Shown here one piece after another: positions 1 through 11,650 of a stretch of 64,000 bases of DNA. Within the stretch, counting starts at the first letter, position 1. Each line of letters opens with the position of its first letter. Both the position numbers and the translations under genes were made by a program. The notes beneath the pieces are model-generated. The model did no database searches, was not told the DNA's origin, and saw only the letters and a list, made by a program, of their open reading frames with translations. The DNA lies in contig NC_134538.1 of the NCBI RefSeq assembly GCF_050624435.1, positions 126,400,937 through 126,464,936 of the forward strand, written 5' to 3'. Source of the stretch: Tenrec ecaudatus (taxonomy: Eukaryota > Chordata > Mammalia > Afrosoricida > Tenrecidae).

Positions 1-110
1 TAACCACTACTAAACTTTGATATCTATTAAAAAATGAAGATCTAAAATGAAAACCCCACCTGATTCATAATAGAAAGTTCAAATGAATACAGAAACGAGG
101 GCAATAAATG

Positions 111-290
111 GAGGCACCTCGGTTGCGTAGCAGTCTTGAGGAGCTGGTCAGCAGTTGAAACCACCAACTGCCCCGAGGGAGAAAGGCGGACTTTCTACTC
201 CCGGAAAAGTTACAGCCTTGGAAACTCGCTTGTCCTGTAAGATAGCCCTGAGTCGGTCTCGACTCAGTGGCAGTGAGTTTGGTTTTCTGA
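111..290 (+). mobile_element. AfroSINE
   Basis: It has the tRNA-like head (GGTTGCGTAGCAG region and a B-box-like AGTTGAAACCACC), the body with CTTTCTACTCCCG, and the tail GACTCAGTGGCAGTGAGTTT that resembles the BovB 3' end. Only moderately diverged. Confidence 0.85.
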
Positions 291-514
291 GGACAATAAA
301 AGCATTGCTGGATTTTACCAGGGGAAAAAATATTTTTCTGTTTTGTTCATTTTCTATTTTGTTATCACTGGACTCTCTCCCACACTATACTCTAAAAGCA
401 AATACACTCTGGTTTTTCTTTAGCTCAAAGGTCCCTAACTTAAAAATGGATAAAAGTGAGATACTATAAATTGTATTTTACTTAGGTAAAAATGTGACAC
501 CTTGATGATACCTG

Positions 515-1065
515 AAATAGTCATTCTCCATCATTGTTGGTGGAAGAGGAAATTGGTTCAACCGATTTGACAATATCTAAAAATGGAGGCATCTTTTCAC
601 CAAGAATTCAACTATGACGCCTTAACTATGACAGATAAACTTACAAAAATTAAAAATGACTTAAATGCTAAGGGACTGGTTAAATACTTATGGGACATCT
701 ATGGGACAGCTGTGGAAGGAACCCCATAGCCCCATGTATGCTGACATGGGAATGTCCCTTATTATAAATACATAGTAACTGACACCTCAAGAAGCAAAGG
801 AATCAGATAATCCCTTTTGTGAAAACAACAGCAGTAATGTTTACAGCTATGTGTGTTGTTAATATATGTGAATAGATTGCCTTTTCTGGAAGGATAAATG
901 AGCAAGGGTTAACAATTGCTCCTTTGGGGAAAGAGCTGCTGGTTAAGAAAGAGGGTAAGGGTGAACGCATTTCTTGGGGTTTTTTTTTTTTTTCATTTAT
1001 ACCTTAGTACAATTGGATTTTTTTATGTACTTAATAATATTTTTAAATGTCAGCGGTTATCTAGC
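515..1065 (+). mobile_element. Ancient mammalian L1 3' end (L1M type)
   Basis: The order of blocks matches old L1 3' ends: TTGTTGGTGG with ACAATATCTA, GGGACTGGTTAAATA, then GGAAGGATAAATGAGC and a final T-rich/ATTTTTAAAT tail. It is heavily mutated and has no coding capacity. Subfamily not assigned. Confidence 0.65.
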
Positions 1066-3484
1066 CAATGGGATAACAAGTTATTTAAATTTTACTCTTG
1101 ATCATTTCTCTAAATAAAAGGTAAATTATATGTATGTATAAATTAACTCTTTAGAAAGCACAGCAAAACATGGAATTTCATTTCATGCCTCAGATATCCA
1201 GGCAGACAGTACTTTCACGGTTAGTTTAAATCATACAGTATTCCACTGTCTGGGTCTCTACAGTCAAGGAGCAAAGCGAGGGAGCAAAGCAAACAAAACA
1301 AAACATGCTTGATGCTCTTATTTTGACAAGAGAGTAAATGCCATTTACTCAGGTTTTCGCCGTGGTGCTCCGAAAGCAGACTCTGTGGAAGCCTTGTGGC
1401 TTTGTTATTCTATTTCACCCGTAGCAGCAGATTCATCATTTTCTATAGATTTTGCTTGAGCAGTTTGCTCAGAGATTCTGTTGTTCGGTTGAATCAAACA
1501 TAACAGCTCTGAATCCCTCGGGCTCCGGGCACTTGAAGATGCTGTCTTGTGATATGATTGCTTCTCTTTCTTCTTCCAGTCCAGGGAGCTCAGCCTTGCT
1601 GCAAGTGGAAAGGCCCTGCTTTCCTCCGGTTAGAGAGCCTCCATGTCCATGTCCCAGAGTCCACGACACAGAACAGCAGGTCTTCGCATCACGGGGAAAA
1701 GCTCACGGTTCATCTCTATGTATCCAGCCCCAAAGAAGCGCTAAGAAGATGTTTTTCTGTTGCATGGGAGACATGTGGTAACAATCTTTCAGTGCCTGCC
1801 TTTCACAGGCATTATCTGTTGATCATCTCAGTGCATGAAGAAGCCTACCCAGCAGCCATCCAAACCACAGCTTTATAGAAATCCACAAATAAGCCATACT
1901 GCGGAGCCAATCCATTCTTAAAGACTTGGTTCAAAGATGTTTTGTTTGCACTACATCACTTTAGGAGGAAGAGTCTTTGCTCGCGGGCAGTGGGATCACC
2001 TGGGAAAGGTTACCCACAGTGGCTGTACGACGCAGAGAGCAGGATCGAAGGCATTGCCTTGTACGTGGAGAAGTTGTTGAACTGGAGAATGCCTTGCTGT
2101 GTATTTTTTTGCCACCATTAAAAAATAATAATTACATGAAAACAATAAAATACACTACTTTGAAAAACAAGAAGAAAAACCCAAAGTCACTTTTAGTTAA
2201 TAGAATACGAGAATTACAAAAAAGTTCTGCTATAGTACATAACTTTAAAGAGGCTTTTCCCCTAATTGAATTCATACCTAGTATGTCTTAGTAGTAAAAT
2301 AATAATAATATTTTAAAGCAAAAATATACTTATTTAGAGTTGAGCACTATTCATTGGAAAAACAAATTTCTGGCAAATGTGCACAGTATGTGTGGTTCCC
2401 ATAGAATTAACTAAAAATAGATCTTTTTCAAAATAACAATAAAAATCCCCTGGGGATGACTAATAAAAGATAGCTGGCACAATTTAAGTTCCATTACATG
2501 GGCTAAAGTAAAACTTTAAAAAATGGTGACAGAATAAAATGATGTGTCATCCTCTGTAACTATGGCAGCCATCCGGGGACTGCCCTGGTGACTGGCTTAG
2601 CTTAAGAATCCCAGCTACAGAGCACAGGGGAGAAAACAAAGCTTGCTTCTTGGTCTGTGTTTGGGGTTTCAAAGACCAACAGTGGACCAATCAGATGCCA
2701 CAGATGGTAGGCACAGCGCTGACACATAGACCTATCATACTTTAAATACAACTTGTTAGTTCATTTGTGTCAATGTTGCAATAACTTCACCACATTGATC
2801 CAAATCGTTTTACTATCAGATATTAAAAGAAAGATAATATAATTCAGTTAGATGTGCAGTAAGGTTTTTTTGGTTTTTGCAATTATCATGTTGTAACGTC
2901 TTGAGGTCATTGTGCACACTACACGAGTGTGCATCCTAGTGTTCCAAACCACTTTAGAGTTGTTTTTCACCCTTTCAATATCAGCAATTGATTCAAAAGC
3001 ATGGCTAAATGGTTATGGAGAGTTTTAAGCCTTGTGAATAAAATTCACGTAATAAACTTGATAGAAATAAAAAGGTTTACAATATATCTTTTAGAAAATA
3101 TAGTCATTTTATATATACAAAAGATTCTCATGTGCCTATTTTTGTCCCAAGAGCTATTGAAAAGAAATGGGCTCAATAAGGAAGAGGAAGTAGAAACTAC
3201 GTGTATACATGCAAGTGGTGGACAGTAGTTTGTCCTTGGGGATGGCTGGGTGGGGCTGTATCCTACTCCCTCGCCCTTTTAAAGGGGGAAGAAAAAAATA
3301 AAAATAAAAAATAAAGCTTTGCTGGCTGGAATTAAAGGTTTGGTTACCAATAATTTTGTATCAGAACATCTTAGGAGGCCATGTCACATTGTCACACTGG
3401 TGGCAGGGAAACTCTCTCCGTCAAAGAGTTCAGATGGCTAGGATGTCATCATCCTATGTTTCTAGACCGGCACCCTTCTTCTTC
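1066..3484. other. Unique intergenic DNA
   Basis: No gene or repeat recognised. 1,450-1,880 is open on overlapping frames of both strands and relatively GC-rich, but shows no protein family motif. The remainder is AT-rich. Confidence 0.6.
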
Positions 3485-3700
3485 TTTTTTTTTTTGCTTT
3501 ACAAAGAGAACTTTATTCTGTCTTCCTTGAGGTACAGGACAAAGAAATATAGACGTGGCTGTTTAAAAAAAATAAGGTTCTCAACAGGTTGGCTGTAGAA
3601 AGTACTGGTCTCTTTTCAACATCTGAGGTGCCTGCATTCCTCGGAGAACTCCGTGTCTGGGCATTCAAGTTTTACTGAGTCAAGAATGTTTCCAGGGCAG
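3485..3700 (-). pseudogene. Possible retrocopy of an mRNA 3' end
   Basis: A T run (3,485-3,495) is followed by complement AATAAA at 3,512-3,517, so the minus strand reads like a polyadenylated 3' end. The body does not resemble other repeats in the window. No target duplication is evident and the far end is uncertain, partly because an AfroSINE begins at 3,740. The parent is not recognised. Confidence 0.4.
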
Positions 3701-3739
3701 GAATCTAATCTTGGCTTCAAAGGAAATGATTGTCTCCTA

Positions 3740-3919
3740 GGAGCCTGGTGGCATAGTGGTTATGCATTGGGTGAAATCTGCATGGCGGGCAGTTTGAAAC
3801 CACCAGCAGCTCCATACGAGAAAGACTGGGCTTTCTACTCCCTTAAACAGTCTCAGAAACCCACGTAGGGGGGGCAGGGTGTTGCTAAGAGCAATGGCAG
3901 TGAATTTGGGTTTGCTGAT
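3740..3919 (+). mobile_element. AfroSINE
   Basis: It begins GGAGCCTGGTGGCATAGTGG (A-box region), has AGTTTGAAACCACC (B-box region), CTTTCTACTCCC and an AGCAATGGCAGTGAATTTGG tail. Nearly full length. Confidence 0.9.
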
Positions 3920-4957
3920 GGGAGTCAGCATCCTCTCTGCCTGCTGGCTTCGCTCTCCTTGATGTCTTATAGAGAGACGATGGGAAGCAAGCAGGGGCCG
4001 GCATCCTTCTTGATTGACACCGTATCTGCAACAGTGGGCTCAAACATAGGGACGATTAAGAAGACGGGACAGGATTGAGTCATCTTTTGTTATTAGTTAT
4101 TATTATCATGGTTGCTGTTGCTCTCAGTATAATTTCTTTCCTCTGTCCTGACAGTTGAATACTTCACTCATGGCGCTAACATGTGGGTTAACCGTGTGTC
4201 TCCTGCCAGGTGGGGAGAGCCCTGGTGTCCGAGGTCCGATCAGCTTCATCTTCGGTTCCTTCCTTCTAGCCTGGCACTCCCAGAAGGGTGGACTGCTGTG
4301 TGGCGAACAGGCCTGGATATGTCAGAGCCTAATAAATCTTATCTGAATTTTTGCATTTGAAATGACCAAAAACAGGCCAATGTTTGTAGAAAGCTAAATT
4401 TAGATGATGGCAACCATGTACAAATATGCTTGATCCAATTGATATCTAGGATGTTATAAGACCTGTAAGAGCCTCCAATAAAATGATTTTTTTAATCTAC
4501 ACTTACCTCCCAAAATGTCCCTGTGACATAAAATATTATGACAGGCTTCTATCTGCTTGTTTTGGATGTGCCATCAAGAGGAACCAATCGCTGGAGAAGT
4601 GAGGGAGATGCCCAATGACAGAGATTGGTACAAGAGCTTCAATAAGGGACTCAATCATTCTCATGATCAGGGCAACATTTTGTTCTGTTAACCCAGGGGT
4701 GGCCGTGAGGAGGAGCTAACCCAGTGGCAACTCACATCATTCACAACAAAAGAACCCTGCAATTGGTCCTTTACAGAAGTTGGTGTGTTAGCCAGACTTA
4801 GAGATGAAAGGCTATTTTCTTTCTATTCCTGGTCCACGAAAGGTTATCTTCTATAAGTCCTTCATAACAAGTTTTCTTTTCCTTAAGATTCTGATAGTAT
4901 GACTCACATCCTTGAGGCTTTGGAAAAACATCCATATTAAATATGTGGAATTCTTAG
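3920..4957. other. Unique intergenic DNA
   Basis: No gene recognised. The block near 4,155-4,500 ends with AATAAA-like sequences and could be an old LTR or L1 tail, but I cannot place it. Confidence 0.5.
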
Positions 4958-4971
4958 TGTGGATTCTCTTT

Positions 4972-5786
4972 TTTTTTTTAACAATTTATTGGGGCTCATA
5001 CAATTCTTATCACAGTTCATAAATATACATACACCAATTGTATAAAGCACATCTGTACAGTCTTTGCCCTAATCATTTTTTTCTCCTCTTTTCTTTTTTT
5101 ACATTTTATTAGGGACTCATACAACTCTTATCACCATCCATACATATACATACATCAATTGTATAAAGCACATCCATACATTCCCTGCCCCAATCATTCT
5201 CAAGGCATTTGCTCTCCACTTAAGCCCCTTGCATCAGGTCCTCTTTTTTTTTCCCCCTCCCTCCCCATTTCCCCCTCCCTCATGTGCCCTTGGTAATTTA
5301 TACCTCATTATTTTGTCATATCTTGCCCTATCCGGAGTCTCCCTTCCCCCCTTCTCTGCTGTCCCTCTCCCAGGGAAGAGGTCACATGTGGATCCTTGTA
5401 ATCAGTTCCCCCTTTCCAACCCACTCATCCTCCACTCTCCCAGCATCGTCCCTCACACCCTTGGTCCTGAAGGTATCATCCACCCTGGATTCCCTGTACC
5501 TCCAGCCCTCATATGTACCAGTGTACAGCCTCTGTCCTATCCAGCCCTGCAAGGTAGAATTCGGATCATGGTAGTTGGGGGGAGGAAGCATCCAGGATCT
5601 GGGGGAAAGCTGTGTTCTTCATCAGTACTACCTCGCACCCTAATTAACCCATCTCCTCTCCTAAACCCCTCTATGAGGGGATCTCCATTGGCCAACACTA
5701 GGGCCTTGGGTCTCCACTCTGCACTTCCCCCTTCATTTAATATGGTATATATATACATATTTACATATACATATACACATATATAA
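4972..5786 (-). mobile_element. L1 3' UTR, 5'-truncated, with duplicated 3' end
   Basis: Antisense orientation: a T run then complement of the L1 tail (ATGAGCCCCAATAAA). Perfect 14-bp target duplication TGTGGATTCTCTTT at 4,958-4,971 and 5,787-5,800. The 3'-terminal module (from GGGCTCATACAATTC to CCCTAATCA) occurs twice, joined at about 5,071-5,105 by a pyrimidine-rich linker. The same junction is seen at 37,661-37,690 and 41,911-41,945. The truncated 5' end is a TA-rich microsatellite. Very similar to the copy at 37,544-38,335, so young. Confidence 0.93.
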
Positions 5787-5800
5787 TGTGGATTCTCTTT

Positions 5801-7487
5801 AAAGTAAAAGTGCACGATTTTTATTTTATTTTTTGACTAGAAACATTGAAGAGCAGAAACCAGTCCATTTTCTTTAACACCATTCAACTCTTCTTAATAA
5901 ATTCTAAGGTGCTGGTAGTTTTCCTTTCCCACTAGTAGATCAAGAGTTTTAAGGGCCAAGCCCACAGGCTGTCTTTCCCTTCCTCCCCTCTTTATCAGGG
6001 CAACGGCAGCAGGAGTTAATAAGGCCACAGTTTGGATAGCCCTCCCTATCTCGCTCCCTAATTCTAAACTTGGATGTGGTCACCCTCTTCTTTTCAGAGA
6101 TAGCTATGGCAACATGATAGACTGTTGTTCTAGGGAGAGTTGTTTAAACCTTAGCATTGTTTTAAGCTCCACTCAAGAAGGATCCTTCTAGCAACAGGGA
6201 AGAGCATTGCAATAGTTCAATCGTATTTGAAATTACAATGATGTGTTAGAAGAGTCACTAAAATGTAAGTGATACTTACTGTTTTAGGGTACAAAAGAAA
6301 CCCCAAAATCAAATAAAATTTAAGTAGAATATTTATTGTCTTAAAAGGGACAAAGACACTGACACAGCATCCAGTGGAGAGAGGCCATTAGCACAGGGCA
6401 CAATGACATCCAAGGATTCAGTTAGTATGCTGGTTAAGTAAGGTATGAGCGAAGGAAATTCACAAATTCAAGATCAATACATCACAATTATAGGTGGAAG
6501 TATAGAAATAGGAACAGGACCATGATTGAGACACATGTATTATGTTAGATAGAAGACCTTACAAGATTGCCCAGGGATTTCTGACCAAGGTCGTCAGGGC
6601 CCAACTGATAGGGCATCCATTCTGACTTTGAGGCTCCCAAATCTTTCTCCAGTATGGTGATCCCCATCAAGGACACAGTCCACAAACTCCAAAGAGAAAT
6701 GGACCTGTCCTGCCTTGGCTAGAAGAGGGTGGATGTAATCCACTTTCCAATGCGCTGTGCCTGCAGGCAAGACTAGCTATGGTTAATGATCAGAAGATAT
6801 TCAATGGAAGGTAATCTATGTGGCAACACTGCAAGTGGATTTTAAATTTTCACTGTTATGCATAGCCTTGTGCAAATGGAGTGTCCACAATATGAGCTCT
6901 AATACACTACTTTTTAAAAAATTTCCGTCTGTTACTAAGTGTTGTAGTGGAGTAAACATGTGAAATGCTCTGGGCTTGTTTGGCACAAAAACATTTCTGT
7001 TATTTTGCCCCACTTCATGTGAACTACGTTGCTGTGGCTCATGGGATAGCTGGAGCCTTTTGACCAGTGCTCATGCGGGAGTAACAAGATGTAGTGTGAA
7101 TACTATGTCAGCTGGTACCCTCATACTCTCTCAGGAAGCGTGGCAGCTCGCGAGGTAGGTACCTCCGTGCTCATCCTCCGAGTCTTGTCTTTCTCTTTCC
7201 CGGTCACCCAGCTTAGGCTCCCTTGGTTCTAGGACCTAACCCTCTCTAGAAGCTCCCGAGTGCTTTTTAGTGCTTTCTTCTTCAATCTGCAATTATTCTA
7301 ATAGACCCCAGGGAAGTGCTTCTAATAGATCCAATAGTTTCGTTGTTTCAGCAAAGAAAATTAGATGCACACAGCCTAAAATGTCTGCACACAGCAAGCT
7401 AGGAAAGCTGCCGAGACAAAGAATCAGAATCCCTAATCTTTGAATCAATGAAAACACGATTGTCTTACTTCTTGGTCCCCCAGATGT

Positions 7488-7489
<2 letters not shown>
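5801..7489. other. Unique intergenic DNA
   Basis: No coding region, RNA or repeat family recognised. AT-rich with several short unsupported open frames. Confidence 0.55.
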
Positions 7490-7526
<37 letters not shown>

Positions 7527-7540
7527 CGCGCGCACATGCA
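7490..7540 (+). repeat. (TG)n/(CG)n microsatellite
   Basis: About 14 TG units run into alternating CGCGTGCGCGCGCACATGCA. Alternating purine-pyrimidine of this kind is a potential Z-DNA former. Confidence 0.95.
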
Positions 7541-7796
7541 TGTGCCATAGTGGTGAACGTATGGATAAATGCTACTAAATGCACGGGAAAGAGTGCTTAA
7601 TATTTTCTGGTAAAATTCAGCAAGATAGAATCAATTGTCTTTTCCAAATTTAGGTAACCTTTCTTAAGTGGAGCAGTTGAAGTCTAATTAAACACAAAGA
7701 AGTCAACGATTCACTGAAGAAGTAATTTGTTAAGTTTAAAAATTAATTCAGTGCCAAGGCCCTCCTTCCTTTTTTTTTCTGCATCACTCCTTCCCC

Positions 7797-9242
7797 CACT
7801 ACTTTTATTGGGGCCTCTTACATCTCTTATCACAATCCATATTCATCCAGTGTGTCAAGCACATTTGCACATATGCCACCATCATTTCCAAAGCATTCTC
7901 TTCCCACTTGAGCCCTGATATCAGCTCATTTCTTCTCCCTCCCTCCCTCCCCTGCCCGCCCTCCCTAACCCTTGATAAGTTATGTTATTATTTCCATATG
8001 TTATATCGTCTTCCATTGCCCCTCACCTACTTTTCCATTGTTCATCCCCCTGAGAGGGGGTTATAGGTTGATCCTTGTGTTCGATTCCCTCTTTTTTCCC
8101 CCACCCTGCCTTAATCCTCCTGGTATCTCTACTTTCATTGTTGTTTCTGGGGGGCTTATCTATCTGGATTCCCTGTGTTGTGGGCTCTTGTGTGTAGCAG
8201 TGTGCATGTTCTGGTCTAATCCAATTTGTAAGGTAGAATTGAGGTCATGATAGTGGAGTGAAGGAAGCACCAAAGAACTAGAGGAGAGTTGTGTGTTTCA
8301 TCTGTGCTATACTGCACCCTGACTGGCTCATTTCTGTGACCCCTCTGTAGGGGGATGTCCAATTGTCTACAGATGAGCATTGGGTCTCCACACCATTCCC
8401 CCACCCCCAATTCACATTGGATATGATTTTGTTCTGGGTCTTAGATGCCTAGTACCTGATCCCATTGACACCTCATGATCTCACAAGCTGGTGTGCTTCT
8501 TTCATGTGGGCCTTGTTGCTTTTCAGCTAGATGGCTGCTTGTTTATCTTCAAGCCTTTAAGACCCCAGACACTATATCTTTTCATAGCTGGGCACCATCA
8601 GCTTTCTTCACCACATTTGCTTATGCACTCATTTTGTCTTCAGCAATCATGTAGGGAAGGTGAGCATCACAGAATGCTGGATTGTTAGAATAAAGTGTTC
8701 TTGTGGTGAGGGAGTGCTCGAATCGAGACCCAATTTCATCTGCAACCTTAATTCTTAACATATAAATAGGAGTAGTTATATTCCCCTCTCATTTTATATA
8801 TATATATTTACATAAATACATGGCTGTATTTAGACCTCTATAAATGTCCTTTGTCTCCTGGTTCTTTCCTCTATTTCCTTTTACTTTCCTCTTGTCGCAC
8901 CATCATGTTCAGCCTTCATGCGTGTTTAGTAATTCCTCGCTGCGACATGGCCCTTGATTTAGTCCTGCTAAGCAGCTTAGCCCTTCTTTCCATTGATTTT
9001 AGTTCACTTGTTGTTCCATTGTCCCTGGGTTGGTTCCGTCCTCTCTCCCACCACCCCTTCTCCCGTATCCCCACTCCCCAACCATTGGTCCTGTTCATCT
9101 CTGTGTTTTTTATCCTGCCTATCTTATCTAGATAGACATGCAGATATATTACTAAGGCCCAAATAAAACAAAGGAAATCAAAACCAACAAAACAATAATA
9201 ACAACAAAAAAAACCCAAAACAAAATAACAATAACACAAAGA
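7797..9242 (-). mobile_element. L1 3' UTR, 5'-truncated
   Basis: Antisense L1 3' UTR in the same block order as the sense copy at 49.9-51.7 kb: TTTATTGGGG end, CCCCCTGAGAGGGGG region, one copy of the ~249-bp internal unit (about 8,460-8,690), ATATATATATTTACAT, CTGCCTATCTTATCTA and an A/C-rich stretch at 9,160-9,240. More diverged than the copy at 4,972. Confidence 0.9.
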
Positions 9243-10654
9243 AAGCCACTGAGAAAAATGGAAAGGCCCTCAAAAAGCAAATCCTTGGTGGTTTTATTAG
9301 ACTTGCAAAATCATGAACTCGGCAATCAATTGTGCATGGCCTGATTATAGGGAGATCACAAACAGCTCAGTCCCAGAGAGCAGGTTTCACTCGTGATAAG
9401 GGGAGGGGCAGAGGATCAACACCTGTAGGGCCAATGCAATTCAGCTCCAGGAATTCTGTGATGAGGAGTGGGAGGAGGTGCACATCTAGAAAGACTCAAC
9501 CTGCTCTTTGCCCATTCTGAGAGAAGTAAATTAAAATATAAAACCTCTTTTCTTGCTCGGTGTAGTCTTTCATGCTGCGATTCTTAACAAGAAAGAGGTG
9601 AGGCATTTTAAAACAATTCTTATCAATGTGCATAGGGGACTTAAGAGTTTTCAAAGTACTTTCTAATCCCCTTGATGGGTCCTCACCCTGTGCTAGGAGC
9701 CATTATCTCCATTTTCCAAATGCAGACACAACTTAATCTCTCTGAAAGGCAGGCTGGAATTACTCTCCAAGACCATAAGATGCCATGATGAGATACAACC
9801 CCAAATTTGAGAAGATCCGAGAAACAAAACGGCTGTACCCTATAGCCCACCTTATCCTCCCGGACGTTACCTGCTTCAGCAAAGGTCACTAGTGGGAGGG
9901 TATTTGGGGACGGAGGACAATGTACTGGATTTCTGAGAGTGGATTAAAGACACGGAATTCCAGGATAGACCAGCTGGTCTCAACCGCCTCCTCTGCAGGC
10001 TGAGTCACTGTGCACTGCTGTGAATGAGAGCCTGTGAAAGATGGTATTCCAACATTGCAAGGCTTATGATCAAAGCCACTGCAAAGCAGGCTGTAGAATC
10101 ATCACTGACTCTTAGTCTGGGTCCATTGCGGCCTACAGAACCCACGATGAGCTCTATCATGGAAAACTTTATACCTTTCGAAGGTCCAGTGGAAACTAGT
10201 TCTACTCCTGACCTAGATGAAGACGAAACACATTCAACATTTTCCCAGTCTGAGTTCAATTTTACAGACCAGAGTAACAAAAACACTAGGTAGGGGGTTT
10301 CAGAGAACTACATCAGCATCTTGAGATGCAATGAGAATTCACTCATACTTGTTACTAGCTGCCAACAAGTCAGCCTCATGAGGACCCTCATGCAGGATTA
10401 AGGGAAATGCGGCTTGGCCCCACTCCATCCCCATGCTCAGTTGTAGCACAGAACACTGTGATTCACAGGGCATTCACAGCCTGATTTTCAAATGGGGATC
10501 ACCAGGCTTGATTTCCTAGTCCATCTGAATCTGGAAGCTGTGTTGGAACCTGTTCAGTATCATAGCCATACAGAAGCCTCTACTAACAAATGATTATGCT
10601 TGAGGTACGTTGGCTGGGAATCAAATCTGGCTCTCCTGCATTGTTAAGTGCGCC
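9243..10654. other. Unique intergenic DNA with MIR-like fragment
   Basis: 9,655-9,760 resembles a MIR core (CATTATCTCCATTTTCCAAATG). Overlapping open frames at 10,005-10,293 on both strands have no family motif and are probably chance. Otherwise nothing recognised. Confidence 0.5.
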
Positions 10655-11425
10655 CTAGTCATTTCTGATTCATAGTAACTCGACATACAGCAGAATGAAA
10701 TGCTACCCAGACCTATGCTAACCTCACAATGGTTGTTACATTTTAGCCCATTGTTGCAGCCACTGTGTCAATTCACCTCCTGGAAAGTTTTCCAATTCTT
10801 TGTTAACCCTCCATTTTACAAAGTCCACCGTCTCTCCTGATAATATGTCCAAAGTACTTAAGAGGAAATATCACCAGCCTCGCTTCTAAGGAACATTCTG
10901 ACTGTACTTCTTTCAAGATAGAGCTATTTGCTCTTTTGGCAGTCCATTATACTTCCAATATTCTTTGCCAGCACCATCATACAAATCCCTCCATTTTTCT
11001 CTGGTCTTCCCTATTCAGTGTCCAACTTTTTTTTTTTTTTTTAAGCAAAGGGGAAGAAATTTATTAGAACCCATACAGGAAATCCTAGAGGGGCCCAGGC
11101 TACCCTACTGTGTAGCCATGCCCAGCAAAGGGTCACACCATTCACTGTGCTCCAAATGTCCCTGAGGGACTCCCCTTGAGCCGAGCCCCAAAGCCCAGGA
11201 CTGGCTGGGGATGGAGACTCAATGTCCAACTTTCACATGCGTATGAGGTGGTTGAAAATACTCTGGCTTGGGCCTGGTGCACTTGGGTCTTCAAAGTAAC
11301 GTCTTTGCTCTTCAAAAATTTAAAGGGGTCTGTGCAACCGATTTGTCCAATGCAATGTGTCCTTTATTTCTTGACTGCTACTCTCCTGCATGGAAGGCAA
11401 GAATTTGATCACTTAACCACTAAAG
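10655..11425 (-). mobile_element. BovB/RTE 3' fragment
   Basis: Complement of BovB 3' sequence: GTTGCAGCCACTGTGTCAAT, TGATAATATGTCCAAAGTAC, and after a foreign insert (11,030-11,218) TCACATGCGTATGAGG. The same blocks recur at 30.0, 35.8, 43.5 and 61.9 kb. No usable reverse transcriptase. Confidence 0.85.
11030..11218 (-). pseudogene. Retrocopy of an unidentified mRNA 3' end
   Basis: On the minus strand the segment ends in AATAAA (complement of 11,060-11,065), about 18 nt of sequence and then a long A tail (T run 11,026-11,042). It is flanked by a 15-bp duplication, TCAGTGTCCAACTTT at 11,015-11,029 and TCAATGTCCAACTTT at 11,219-11,233, with one mismatch. It interrupts an antisense BovB whose two halves align across the gap. 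The body of about 190 bp matches no repeat seen elsewhere in the window. I infer a 5'-truncated processed pseudogene; the parent transcript is not recognised. Confidence 0.75.
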
Positions 11426-11429
11426 CAAA

Positions 11430-11650
11430 AAAACAAAATCAAACAACCCATGGCTGCCAAGGCAATTACAATGCACAGCAACCTAGTAGAACGGAGTCAT
11501 AGGGTGGAAGTGGCCATGGCGTCTCCTAGACTGTGGTCTTTATGGAACCAGAATGCTACCTCTTCGTCCTTTGGAGCAGCTGGTGGATTTGAACCACTGA
11601 TTTGGGGTTTGTAGCTGAGCACTAACCACTGTACCATCATGGGGCTCCTC
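11430..11650 (-). mobile_element. AfroSINE
   Basis: Antisense copy: tail-complement near 11,430-11,500, complement B-box region GGATTTGAACCACTG, and complement head CATGGGGCTCC at the right end. Confidence 0.8.

Noticed and set aside
10005-10293. Overlapping frames on both strands with an acidic peptide
   Set aside because: No motif, no splice or start context, and mutually antisense; chance is the simpler explanation.
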